A DNA stretch of 64,000 bases from Planctomycetota bacterium. Its GTDB lineage: Bacteria; Planctomycetota; Planctomycetia; Gemmatales; HRBIN36. The notes beneath the pieces were generated by a model. The model was not told where the DNA came from and ran no database searches. It was given only the letters and a program-made list of their open reading frames with translations. This document shows, in pieces, positions 1-6,765 of this stretch (position 1 is the stretch's first letter; each line of letters opens with the position of its first letter). The position numbers were made by a program, and so were the translations under genes. The stretch covers positions 124,001 through 188,000 of the forward strand of contig JACTMY010000009.1 of NCBI GenBank assembly GCA_014584395.1. The letters are read 5' to 3'.

Positions 1-542
1 ACGGCGTCAGGCATCCCCGTCAGTGCGCGGACTTCTTTTTGGCCAGCGACTTCCCACAGTTTAATGGTTTTGTCCTGAGAGGCGGAAGCGAGCCACTGTC
101 CGTCGCGGCTGAAAGCGACACTGTAAACGGTGCCTTGATGGCTGCCAAGGGTTTTGATCGGCTTGCCATCGCTGGGATTCCACAAGCGCACGGAGCGATC
201 CGCTCCCGCCGAAGCCAAGAGCTTGCCATCGGGGCTGAGAGCAATACTATCCACGATCCCGGTATGTCCTCGAAGTTCGCGAATGCTTTTTCCATCCTTG
301 GTGGAAAAGAAGCGAATCACGCCATCTGCGGCCGAGGAGGCCAGCGCGTCTTCATCTTGGAGCCAAATGATGCAATAAACGGGTGTGCTATACCCCTCGA
401 AGGTTCGAATCAGCTTGCAGGAGGGAAACTCCCATAGTTTGACGGTTTGATCAAACCCTGCCGAAGCCAATTGACTGCCGTCCGGACTGAAAGCCAAACC
501 ATAACAGGGAGCGGAATGAGCTTGGAATGATTCGGGGTTCAT
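1..542 (-). CDS. WD40 repeat protein, C-terminal part cut off by the window edge
   Basis: Reading leftwards from an ATG at 542, about 180 codons stay open to base 1. The product begins MNPESFQAHSAPCYGLAFSP and contains four successive WD40 blades. The recurring signatures are LAFSPDGSQLASAGFDQTVK, then LLASAGADRSVRLWN, then WLASASQDKTIKLWE. Blades are about 40-45 residues apart. There is no signal peptide at this start, so it is probably a cytoplasmic propeller acting as a protein-binding scaffold; nothing shows its partner. The stop codon lies beyond the window, so total length is unknown. The family assignment is secure; the role is not. Confidence 0.85.
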   Translation of the reverse strand, partial: MNPESFQAHSAPCYGLAFSPDGSQLASAGFDQTVKLWEFPSCKLIRTFEGYSTPVYCIIWLQDEDALASSAADGVIRFFSTKDGKSIRELRGHTGIVDSIALSPDGKLLASAGADRSVRLWNPSDGKPIKTLGSHQGTVYSVAFSRDGQWLASASQDKTIKLWEVAGQKEVRALTGMPDA

Positions 543-590
543 GGGGCAAGTCCTTGTGTGGTATGGCGAAATACTCGTGGTTCAATGATT

Positions 591-606
591 CGTCACGTTC
601 GTGACG
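591..606. repeat. Short perfect inverted repeat between WD40 gene and radical SAM gene
   Basis: CGTCACG at 591-597 pairs with CGTGACG at 600-606 across a 2-base centre. It lies after the stop of the radical SAM gene and before the WD40 start. No T-run follows it on either strand, so it is not a typical terminator. It could be a protein-binding dyad for the WD40 gene. Confidence 0.35.
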
Positions 607-648
607 ACGATCGCACTCCTCACTGGCGTGTTTGGACATCATGAGTTG

Positions 649-1704
649 TCATGTTCGCGCCTTGAAGCCCAGGGGGATTCGTTCACCGTTCACATTGGGA
701 AGCCAATCGGTCCATCGGCCCACTTGTCCGCCCCCGCCCGGCATGTCCTGGGCCAGTCCGCGCGTCAGGACGTACCAGCAGAGAAAACATTGATTGGAAG
801 TCGCGCCGGGGATCGCCGATGGATCACGGGCCAGGATATCCTCCTTGATGGCGATCAAGCCCTCTCGAAATACGCGGCCGACATAGGGATGCTCGCGCGC
901 TTGCTGGACGATTTGCTCGGCGGAGTCGGTATGGAGATTGCCGATGGTTAATTGATCGAGGTCGGAAGCGAAGCCGCAGCAGGGTTTAACCTCGCCCTTG
1001 GGGGTGACCACCAGGGCTTGTCCCGGCCCCTCGCAGTAATCTTCTTGAAACCACGCGCCATCCCATTCCCAACCCGTGCCGAGCGACTCGGCCCGCTCCA
1101 CCGGGGCCAGGTGATTCCATTGGCAAGTCATGGTCATGTCGTCGCTGACCACGAGGTAGCGTTTCAACCAATCCGACCATTGAACGACGGCCCCCAAGGC
1201 ATGGGCCAGACGGTGCATTGGCTCCAACCCTTGGTCTGGCCGTTTGCTGGCATAATTCAAGCTGACGATCTCGTCGCGATTGAAGATGCGCCGCGCAGTT
1301 CGGCAGAAAAGCGCCAGGGCGTCCATGTCCAGGCCATGGAACTTATCCACGCTCAAGCCCAGCTTTCCGGAGAAACCTGCCGAGCGCACGGCTTCGAGAG
1401 CGGCATTCAAGTGGGCAGGACTTTCATACCAAACGCCATTGGTTTGAATTTTGTCGAATCGCCAGCCCAACTGAGCCGTCCGCTTGATGATCGCTAGCAA
1501 GAATTCGAGGTACAGGAACGGTTCGCCGCCAGTGAAGCCGACCTTGCGGATGCCCAGGGCATGAGCCTGGTCGACAAACCGCAAGGCCGCAGCAATGGGC
1601 AAACGATCGGGCCATTCAATGGGAACGCAGCAATGGGGGCAGCTTAGATTGCACTGATACGTGCCAGAGAACATCAAATAACGCGGCTCAAATTGGCGTG
1701 GCAT
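649..1704 (-). CDS. Radical SAM protein with SPASM-like C-terminal cysteines
   Basis: A 351-residue protein. The radical-SAM 4Fe-4S motif CxxxCxxC is Cys18, Cys22 and Cys25, in TYQCNLSCPHCC. It is followed by the GGEP-type SAM-binding motif FTGGEPFLY. The C-terminal third has further cysteines (KPCCGFAS, then QCFLCW), suggesting an auxiliary cluster as in SPASM/twitch proteins that modify peptides or build cofactors. An upstream in-frame TTG at 1707 is possible; I prefer the ATG at 1704 because an in-frame stop lies just upstream. No peptide substrate gene is recognisable next to it, so the substrate is unknown. Confidence 0.85.
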   Translation of the reverse strand: MPRQFEPRYLMFSGTYQCNLSCPHCCVPIEWPDRLPIAAALRFVDQAHALGIRKVGFTGGEPFLYLEFLLAIIKRTAQLGWRFDKIQTNGVWYESPAHLNAALEAVRSAGFSGKLGLSVDKFHGLDMDALALFCRTARRIFNRDEIVSLNYASKRPDQGLEPMHRLAHALGAVVQWSDWLKRYLVVSDDMTMTCQWNHLAPVERAESLGTGWEWDGAWFQEDYCEGPGQALVVTPKGEVKPCCGFASDLDQLTIGNLHTDSAEQIVQQAREHPYVGRVFREGLIAIKEDILARDPSAIPGATSNQCFLCWYVLTRGLAQDMPGGGGQVGRWTDWLPNVNGERIPLGFKART

Positions 1705-1707
1705 CAA

Positions 1708-2083
1708 AGTGCATCACTTCTTTGGAAAGCCATGGGGCGTCCCTAAATGCCGAAGGCGTGCTTGGGGCCTATTCTACAAGATTCGCGTCGTGGGTAAGGC
1801 AGAGAAAGCAGGAGCGGCCGCCAGAAAATTGGCCTTCACGAAACCATGCCTTCTGTTACAATTCACCCCCAACACGCGAAACCGGTCATGACCGGCGTGT
1901 GAAAGGTTGCCGAATGGTCAGTTTGTACCATGGATGGTCAGGCTGGCCGACCTGGTCCTTCATGAGAATCAACTCTCGCTCCAATGCCAGGTGATAGGCT
2001 TTGTAAACGCAACCGCATCGACCGGAACCGATGCGGCCTGTTGGATGCAAGGCAAACGCATATCCCAAGGAAGAGGCCATTCC
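1708..2083. other. Intergenic stretch with kinase relic on the minus strand
   Basis: 376 bases separate the radical SAM start from the start of the secreted protein at 2084. It holds the kinase-like fragment described separately, a CCGGTCATGACCGG palindrome near 1881-1894 and, at its right end, the AAGGAAGAGG ribosome-binding site (about 2067-2076) of the next gene. I see no other coding signal. Confidence 0.5.
1886..2080 (-). pseudogene. Relic of a Ser/Thr kinase N-lobe
   Basis: A 64-codon open frame encodes GRIGSGRCGCVYKAYHLALE followed by RELILMKD. This matches the glycine-rich loop (GxGxxGxVYKA) and the beta-3 VAxK lysine of Hanks-type kinases at the right spacing. The match ends about 20 residues later at a TGA. 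The next 170 bases on the same strand show no continuing kinase homology in the frames I translated. I read it as a decayed or fragmentary kinase gene rather than a functional peptide. Chance similarity cannot be excluded. It overlaps the region just upstream of the secreted protein at 2084. Confidence 0.45.
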
Positions 2084-2785
2084 ATGCAGCGGAACCGGCG
2101 GCTTGTCAGCGTCCTGGCGCGCTTGACCTTGGTTTGTTTATTTCCCATGATTGGCGCCGTGCCAGGCTGGGGGCAGGGGCCGTGAGGGCCTCAAGGCTGT
2201 GATGGCAGTTTGCCATTTGGTATGCCCCAGGCCGCGCCGCCTGCGTTTCAGCCGAGGACGCAGCCGAGCTACCCGCCGCGCCAACCAGCGCCGCGGCAAA
2301 ATGCTCAGAATCGTGGATCGGCTTCGATTTATCTGCCGCCGATGCGGGAGATGCTGAGCGCGCCGACGCCGCCCCCCTTTGGCAGCAATGACTCCTTCCA
2401 GGGATCCAGGCCTTTGGTCCGCGGCCAATCCTCGGAGGAAAATAAACCCATCGCGCCGCCCGTGTTGCCGACGAAAATCACGCTCCCCACGCCCGAGGAG
2501 CTGGATTTGCATCCGCGGCCGCCCCAGGCGCCGTCGAATCTGGCATCGATGCAGTCGCTTCCCGCCAGAGGGATCGATTGGGCCGTCATGCGGCAGGAAA
2601 TGGACCGTTATCGGGCCGTTTCTTTCCGCTTGGAGAAGACGGCGGAGGGCGCCTTTCGATTTATTTGTGCCTTGCCGTATCCGGAAGATGCGAATCGGCA
2701 TCGGCAGTTTGAAGCCACGGCCGCAACCGAAAGCGAGGCCATGGCCATGGCTCTTGAGCAAATGCGGCAGTGGTACAGGCCTTAA
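2084..2785 (+). pseudogene. Secreted Gly/Pro/Gln-rich protein interrupted by an in-frame TGA
   Basis: ATG at 2084 is preceded by AAGGAAGAGG and starts a clear signal peptide: basic MQRNRR, then a hydrophobic stretch ending GAVPGWGQGP. Codon 34, TGA at 2183-2185, stops this frame. The same frame then stays open from 2186 to TAA at 2783, adding a proline-rich linker and a C-terminal domain of about 70 residues (IDWAVMRQEM onward). Reading through the TGA gives 233 residues. The C-terminal domain resembles that of the lipoprotein at 2868-3530. Either one nonsense change or sequencing error broke the gene, or TGA is read through. An internal start (GTG or ATG near 2210) would give a leaderless product, which seems less likely. 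Confidence 0.65.
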
Positions 2786-2809
2786 CGTTCATCGGTGAAC
2801 CAAAAGTAA

Positions 2810-2844
2810 AACCCAACCTCCCATGCGTGGAAGTTGGGTTTTTT
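2810..2844. terminator. Bidirectional rho-independent terminator
   Basis: AACCCAAC at 2810-2817 pairs with GTTGGGTT at 2833-2840; one mismatch later, TCC/GGA extends the stem. TTTT follows at 2841. On the minus strand the hairpin is followed by TTTACTTTTG. It sits between two convergent paralogous genes and can serve both. Confidence 0.85.
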
Positions 2845-2867
2845 CTTATCCATTCGACCCGCTGCAA

Positions 2868-3530
2868 TTACCAGCCTTTTTGTTGTTCGACTTGATCCAA
2901 AACCGCCCGAACGACGGCCAGTTCGCTCGTGTCTTCATGCTCGAAATGGCGCCGCTGCTGAGGATTTTGCGGGTGGACAAACTCACAACTGAACAGCCAA
3001 CGTCCCTCTCGGAAAATCAATCGTTGTTCGACGGCGCCGAGTTGGCGAAGCTTCATGAGCGAATGCTCCAGCGTGCCCGCTGTATTTTGATTTTGCCATT
3101 GGATTTGTTGAACCGAAGGCGACCAAGAAGGATCGGATCGACCCGTTGTGCCTTGGTTGTTCGTGGTGGCCAGATCGGCGGCTCCCGGACCGAGCGTCAT
3201 GGGGGCCATCAACGTGGCACTCGTTTGTTCGGTTCGCCCCGGCTGGCTTTGCGACGTCGTTGGCGTTGACGTGGTTCGACCTGAGTTTTTGAGCGGGTCC
3301 TGGCTGGTCGGCGTCGCTGCGGGGTTGGTCCGTGAAGCTGGAGTGCTGTTGAAAAACGGATCGCCAGCCGGCGGCTGATTGCTCGGCGAGGTGGCGGGTA
3401 GGTTGCGATTGTGGGCACAGCCTGCCAAACCCAATCCCATCAACAGGATGAGTTTCCAATAGTGTCGTTGAGGTCGGCATGGTTCTGACCTCGAATCGCT
3501 TGCCAACCGTTTTTTCAAAGGCCTTTTCAT
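2868..3530 (-). CDS. Putative lipoprotein, paralogue of the interrupted gene at 2084-2785
   Basis: About 220 residues. The N-terminus is basic (MKRPLKKRLASDSRSEPCR) and is followed by a hydrophobic segment ending in the lipobox LAGC, so it is probably anchored to a membrane. Next comes a long Thr/Ser/Pro/Gln-rich linker of low complexity. The C-terminal part of about 75 residues (IQWQNQN through AVLDQVEQQ) shares spacing and residues with the C-terminus of the convergent gene at 2084-2785. The conserved core is FxC-x2-P-x2-P followed by R(R/Q)xFE. A GTG at 3536 is in frame, but a GAGG motif sits better before the ATG at 3530. Function unknown. Confidence 0.7.
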   Translation of the reverse strand: MKRPLKKRLASDSRSEPCRPQRHYWKLILLMGLGLAGCAHNRNLPATSPSNQPPAGDPFFNSTPASRTNPAATPTSQDPLKNSGRTTSTPTTSQSQPGRTEQTSATLMAPMTLGPGAADLATTNNQGTTGRSDPSWSPSVQQIQWQNQNTAGTLEHSLMKLRQLGAVEQRLIFREGRWLFSCEFVHPQNPQQRRHFEHEDTSELAVVRAVLDQVEQQKGW

Positions 3531-3693
3531 GCTCACTGCCTCGAGGTCAAACCTCTTTGCTCGGTCACGTTCAAGGAATTCTTGAGGCGTGCGCTATAGT
3601 CCCAAGCCATTTCCATGACAACCCCAGTAAGGCCAATGACGGGAGCAATTTTATTTTCGTGGTAAAACGGTGAATTCAGGCGGACTCGGCGGA

Positions 3694-3936
3694 TTAAGGA
3701 AAATCGAAGCCGCCTGGATTCCATGGATTGCAGCGAAATATGCGCCATATTCCCTTGGTGGCGCCGCGCAAGGGGCCATGCTGTTTGACTGCGAGAATGA
3801 AATATTGGCTGCAGCTTGGATAATAGCGACACTGCCCGCCCAAGAAGGGGCTGAGCGTAAACTGATACAGTCTGACCAAGCCGATCAGTCCGAGACTGAG
3901 GAAGCGACTCGGCCAGGTTAACCAGGAATGGTTCAT
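3694..3936 (-). CDS. yidD: YidD membrane-protein insertion efficiency factor
   Basis: An 80-residue protein with the family hallmarks: an amphipathic or membrane-proximal N-terminus, then [20 protein letters not shown] with the conserved Cys pair, and [14 protein letters not shown] at the C-terminus. Its usual length is 70-90 residues. YidD helps insert membrane proteins together with YidC at the inner membrane. It starts 6 bases after rnpA ends, the standard rnpA-yidD arrangement, so both are translated from one transcript. No yidC follows; the next gene on this strand is the unrelated lipoprotein. Confidence 0.95.
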   Translation of the reverse strand: MNHSWLTWPSRFLSLGLIGLVRLYQFTLSPFLGGQCRYYPSCSQYFILAVKQHGPLRGATKGIWRIFRCNPWNPGGFDFP

Positions 3937-3942
3937 GGAGAA

Positions 3943-4299
3943 TTACTGCTTTTGAAGGCGCATCCAAGCCTGTTGGCTGAGATCGGTCAGTTCCCTTTTT
4001 AAACATTCTAGATTCAGACCCGCTGTCTTGACAGGGACCAACACCAAGTCCATGCCCGTTGGGCGTTCGGATTTGGTCAGGCGAAACGCTTCACGATACA
4101 GCCGTTTAATGCGATTGCGTACATGGGCGGGGCCCCAGGTTTTTCCGACGGCCAAGCCGATGCGCGAATAAGGAAGTTCGTTTTGGCAGACATGGATTCT
4201 GAGCCACGTTCCTTGTTGCCGGCACTTCCGAGCGTAGACCCGGGCGAATTCTCGAGCATGCGTGAGTCGTTCATGGCGTCGCAGGGTTTGGAGGCCCAT
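3943..4299 (-). CDS. rnpA: Ribonuclease P protein component
   Basis: A 118-residue basic protein that assists the RNase P RNA in trimming tRNA 5' leaders. The family motif is RNRIKRLYREAFR, preceded by LAVGKTWGPAHV. The start chosen is ATG at 4299, giving MGLQTLRRHERLTHAREFAR, the expected N-terminus. An open extension to 4479 would run into the chaperone gene and is not conserved in type. One base separates the chaperone stop (4301) from this start, so the two are translationally coupled. The usual rpmH (ribosomal protein L34) upstream neighbour is absent here. Confidence 0.95.
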   Translation of the reverse strand: MGLQTLRRHERLTHAREFARVYARKCRQQGTWLRIHVCQNELPYSRIGLAVGKTWGPAHVRNRIKRLYREAFRLTKSERPTGMDLVLVPVKTAGLNLECLKRELTDLSQQAWMRLQKQ

Positions 4300-4300
4300 G

Positions 4301-5257
4301 TTACCACCGCAATCCAGAACGAGGGTTATAGGGTTGCTGTTCCGCCACGCCTTTGAGAAGGGCTTTCGTTTTGGGATCGAATGAAGGAGGCATGGCGATC
4401 TTGACTTCAACGTATAAATCACCATGGCCGCCATCGGGTTTGGGGATGCCCTTGCCGCGAATGCGAAGCCGTTTTCCACTCGATGTGGCTTCCGGAATGG
4501 TCAATGTGACCATGCCTTCCAGCGTCGGGACATCCACCTTGGCGCCCAAGGCCGCTTCCGTCAGTGACAGTGGAATTTCCACGATCAGGTCAAATCCCTC
4601 GCGGCGAAAATAGGCATGGGGTTGGACCTGGACGGCGACCAGCAGGTCGCCGCCATTAAGCCCCTGACCTCGAAGGCGCATGATTTTACCGCTTTCGATG
4701 CCAGGTGGGATACGTAGGTTAATCCTCTGTCCCGCGGGAGTGAGGACTTCGATGCTGCCTCCCTTGACGGCCGTCAGAAAGTCGACCGCCACTTGCTGCT
4801 GGATGTCCTGGGGTTCAGGACTGGCTCGTCGCCGCGCTTTCCCTCGCCCCCCCTTGCTTTTGAGGCCTTCAAAATCGAAGCCAGCGGTCCCGCCGCCCAT
4901 CATTTGCTCGAAGAGTGATTGGAAAATCTCAGGATCAACTTGTCCCGTCGAACCTCCCGGGCCAGAACTCCATTGCCAGGTGAACGGCCCTTGACCACCT
5001 CTTGGACCGGCTCCCGCCCCCATCTGGTCGAAATCATGACCAAATTGATCGTATTTGGCTTTTTTCTCCTTGTCGCTGAGGACGTCATAGGCTTCCTGGA
5101 TCTCTTTGAACTTGGCCGCAGCTTCCTTGTCTCCTGGATTGCGGTCAGGGTGAAACTGTCGAGCCAGCTTGCGATAGGCACTTTTTATGGCGTCCGCTGA
5201 AGCCGATTTTGGAACTCCGAGAACGTCGTAGAAATCACGTGGCATGGGATGTGTCAC
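4301..5257 (-). CDS. DnaJ-class co-chaperone, CbpA type without zinc finger
   Basis: 318 residues. The J domain occupies about residues 7-72 with the HPD motif ([11 protein letters not shown]), which stimulates DnaK ATPase. A Gly/Phe-rich linker follows ([12 protein letters not shown]), then the two beta-sandwich substrate-binding domains ([39 protein letters not shown]). No CxxCxGxG zinc repeats exist, so it is CbpA-like rather than full DnaJ. The GTG at 5257 has an AGGG motif just upstream. The ATG at 5245 ([11 protein letters not shown]) is an equally plausible start by family comparison. It heads the unit with rnpA and yidD. Confidence 0.93.
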   Translation of the reverse strand: MTHPMPRDFYDVLGVPKSASADAIKSAYRKLARQFHPDRNPGDKEAAAKFKEIQEAYDVLSDKEKKAKYDQFGHDFDQMGAGAGPRGGQGPFTWQWSSGPGGSTGQVDPEIFQSLFEQMMGGGTAGFDFEGLKSKGGRGKARRRASPEPQDIQQQVAVDFLTAVKGGSIEVLTPAGQRINLRIPPGIESGKIMRLRGQGLNGGDLLVAVQVQPHAYFRREGFDLIVEIPLSLTEAALGAKVDVPTLEGMVTLTIPEATSSGKRLRIRGKGIPKPDGGHGDLYVEVKIAMPPSFDPKTKALLKGVAEQQPYNPRSGLRW

Positions 5258-5286
5258 TCACCCTTTTTACTCAGTTTACAGCGTCA

Positions 5287-5388
5287 ATTTGGCACAACTT
5301 CTTGGATACAAGCATTTTATTCCAATTTTCGTGCCAAATACAAGCCACCTGAAACAGCATTCTCTAAAGCAAATGATGAGGTGCCAAT
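5287..5388. promoter_or_regulatory. Cluster of TTGGCAC/GTGCCAA half-sites upstream of the cbpA-rnpA-yidD unit
   Basis: ATTTGGCAC (5287-5295) and GTGCCAAAT (5331-5339) form a perfect 9-base inverted repeat 35 bases apart. A third half-site, GTGCCAAT, lies at 5381-5388, and a near match, ATTTGGCCC, at about 5425-5433. They lie 30-180 bases upstream of the chaperone start, where an operator would act. The core does not match CIRCE (GCACTC). The regulator is unknown. Confidence 0.45.
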
Positions 5389-5497
5389 GTCAAACTACAT
5401 CCTTTATAAGTGTGAAAATGGCAAATTTGGCCCTTGCCGTATCTATCTATGGATAGATTGTTTGGGTTGAAATAATACAAAAATAATCCATACCCCC

Positions 5498-5526
5498 TTG
5501 ACAAGCCCCTATCTGGTTTCCATCAT
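5498..5526 (+). promoter_or_regulatory. Candidate sigma-70-type promoter
   Basis: TTGACA at 5498-5503 is an exact -35 hexamer. After a 17-base spacer, CATCAT at 5521-5526 matches 4 of 6 positions of a -10. It points towards the gene at 5843, with a leader of about 310 bases that contains the hairpins at 5540-5768. Confidence 0.35.
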
Positions 5527-5539
5527 GATTCCTGTCCTT

Positions 5540-5768
5540 GGAGTCGATCGTCTTTCGACTCCGCTAGCGTTCGAACGAACGTCATCGCCCAATCGACTTG
5601 CACATGTGATCGAAGCTTCTCAACTTGATTCACGGAACGGAAACGAGGCCGTCAGCTGACGAAGGCCAATCTGTGGTAGATTGGCTATGAACCGGTTTTT
5701 GTGACCTCAAGGTGAAAGCCGTCCCTTGGTTGTTCCTTGACCATAAAGTGATTCCAACACTTTTATGG
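5540..5768 (+). repeat. Run of inverted repeats in the leader of the gene at 5843
   Basis: Four perfect or near-perfect dyads occur in 230 bases. GGAGTCGA (5540) pairs with TCGACTCC (5555). GTCAGCTGAC is a palindrome at 5651-5660. GCCAATCT (5665-5672) pairs with AGATTGGC (5678-5685). CCATAAAGTG (5741-5750) pairs with CACTTTTATGG (5758-5768) with one bulged base. They could fold a structured 5' leader or a small RNA. No known RNA family was recognised. Confidence 0.45.
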
Positions 5769-5842
5769 CAAACCCAGGAGCGGGTGTTTGTGCTTGTGAA
5801 AAACTCACTCACCGAAGGTCCACTGTAACGAAAGGAACGAGG

Positions 5843-6679
5843 ATGTTCGCACTTCTCTTGCTCGGCTGCATGACCATTCCTACTTCGGAAGTGCAGTGGC
5901 TCGATGAATACGAATCGGCATGGAAGAAAGCTGTCGCTGAAAAGAAGGACTTGTTTATTTACTTTGCTTCAGACGACCATCCCCTGGAAACAGCCTTCCA
6001 GGACTTGGAGATACGTCAAAAGTTGCATCAAATGGTGTGCATGAAGGTGCCGTATGATGTGGAGTTCGAGGGGCAAAAACTGCTCGATCGTCCCGTGTTC
6101 AAAGAGATGTCTGGGAAAGCTGGTTTTGCCATCATGTGCTTGTCGGATGAAGAACACCGTTGCTATCGCGAGCTCATCTCCGCACATCCATTTGTCTCCA
6201 GCCGCTATCGCTGGGCCCCCAAGCAATATGGACTCGATGAACTGAAACTCGTGCTCAACTTGTCGCGCAAGCTGACCTTAACCCAGCGGAGCATGCTCTT
6301 CGCCTTGCACATGCATCCGGTCAAGCCCAACAGCATTCACGGCACCTGGAACGACGCCTTCATGGGGCATGCCGAGCGGCACTCCAAGCATCAAGCCAAA
6401 ATGTGCTATCAGCATCATGCGGATTTGATCGGCGCCATCAATCGCATGGGGGGTGAAATGGGCATTGGCCTAAACAACGGGTCCGAAGTGGTGGCGGAAT
6501 CGTGGGGGACCGTCGTGGGTGGCGAGAATGTGCTGGAAGCTTGTTACTCATGCATCGATGCCTGGAGCCATTCCCCCGGCCATTGGGGTGCGGTGTGCCG
6601 GCATCACCGTTACTTTGGCTACGACATCGCCAAGGGTTCGAACGGCACCTGGTACGCCACGGGCATCTTCGCCGACTAA
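5843..6679 (+). CDS. Secreted protein: thioredoxin-like N-domain fused to CAP/SCP-like C-domain
   Basis: 278 residues from ATG 5843, which has AAAGGA at good spacing; an ATG at 5765 lacks a ribosome-binding site. The N-terminus MFALLLLGCMTI is short and hydrophobic with a possible LLGC lipobox. Residues about 18-125 (WLDEYESAWKKAVAEKKDLF) resemble thioredoxin-fold proteins of the type that open with a Trp and a KxxF strand, but there is no CxxC. The C-terminal half carries CAP-family landmarks: HAERHSKHQA, EVVAESWG in the ENIA position, SHSPGHW, and a final GTWYATGIFAD. CAP domains are extracellular and often bind lipids or peptides. The fusion and the absence of redox cysteines argue for a binding or structural role. 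Confidence 0.7.
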   Translation: MFALLLLGCMTIPTSEVQWLDEYESAWKKAVAEKKDLFIYFASDDHPLETAFQDLEIRQKLHQMVCMKVPYDVEFEGQKLLDRPVFKEMSGKAGFAIMCLSDEEHRCYRELISAHPFVSSRYRWAPKQYGLDELKLVLNLSRKLTLTQRSMLFALHMHPVKPNSIHGTWNDAFMGHAERHSKHQAKMCYQHHADLIGAINRMGGEMGIGLNNGSEVVAESWGTVVGGENVLEACYSCIDAWSHSPGHWGAVCRHHRYFGYDIAKGSNGTWYATGIFAD

Positions 6680-6725
6680 AAATACCAATGCTGACTCTGC
6701 AAGCAGCACATCGTTCAACTTCAGC

Positions 6726-6752
6726 AACCCATGGTCTTGGCCATGGGTTTTT
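6726..6752 (+). terminator. Rho-independent terminator
   Basis: AACCCATGG (6726-6734) pairs perfectly with CCATGGGTT (6741-6749) across TCTTGG, followed by a T-run. It ends transcription of the gene at 5843. On the other strand no T-run follows, so it probably serves only the plus-strand gene. Confidence 0.88.
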
Positions 6753-6765
6753 CCTTTGGATTGAG

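Larger units (their letters stand above)
5258..5842. other. 585-base AT-richer intergenic region with half-site cluster and several hairpins
   Basis: This divergent region lies between the chaperone unit (minus) and the thioredoxin/CAP gene (plus). Its left half carries repeated TTGGCAC/GTGCCAA half-sites. Its right half carries a candidate promoter and at least four inverted repeats. I see no convincing coding frame; the short frames at 5244-5470 have atypical composition. Separate entries give the elements. Confidence 0.6.

Noticed and set aside
2183-2185. TGA as selenocysteine codon
   Set aside because: No Cys-type redox context around the codon and no SECIS-like hairpin that I can support right after it. 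I list it as an interrupted gene and leave readthrough as a test.
4300-4479. 60-residue extension of RnpA
   Set aside because: It overlaps the chaperone gene and RnpA proteins begin near MGLQTLRRHERL; ATG 4299 is the better start.
5289-5305. Sigma-54-like promoter TTGGCAC...TTGG
   Set aside because: The distance between the GG and the second element is one base too long, and the -12 GC is GG. The half-sites fit an operator better.
5287-5339. CIRCE heat-shock element upstream of the chaperone gene
   Set aside because: CIRCE is TTAGCACTC-N9-GAGTGCTAA. Here the arms are ATTTGGCAC and GTGCCAAAT with a 35-base spacer.
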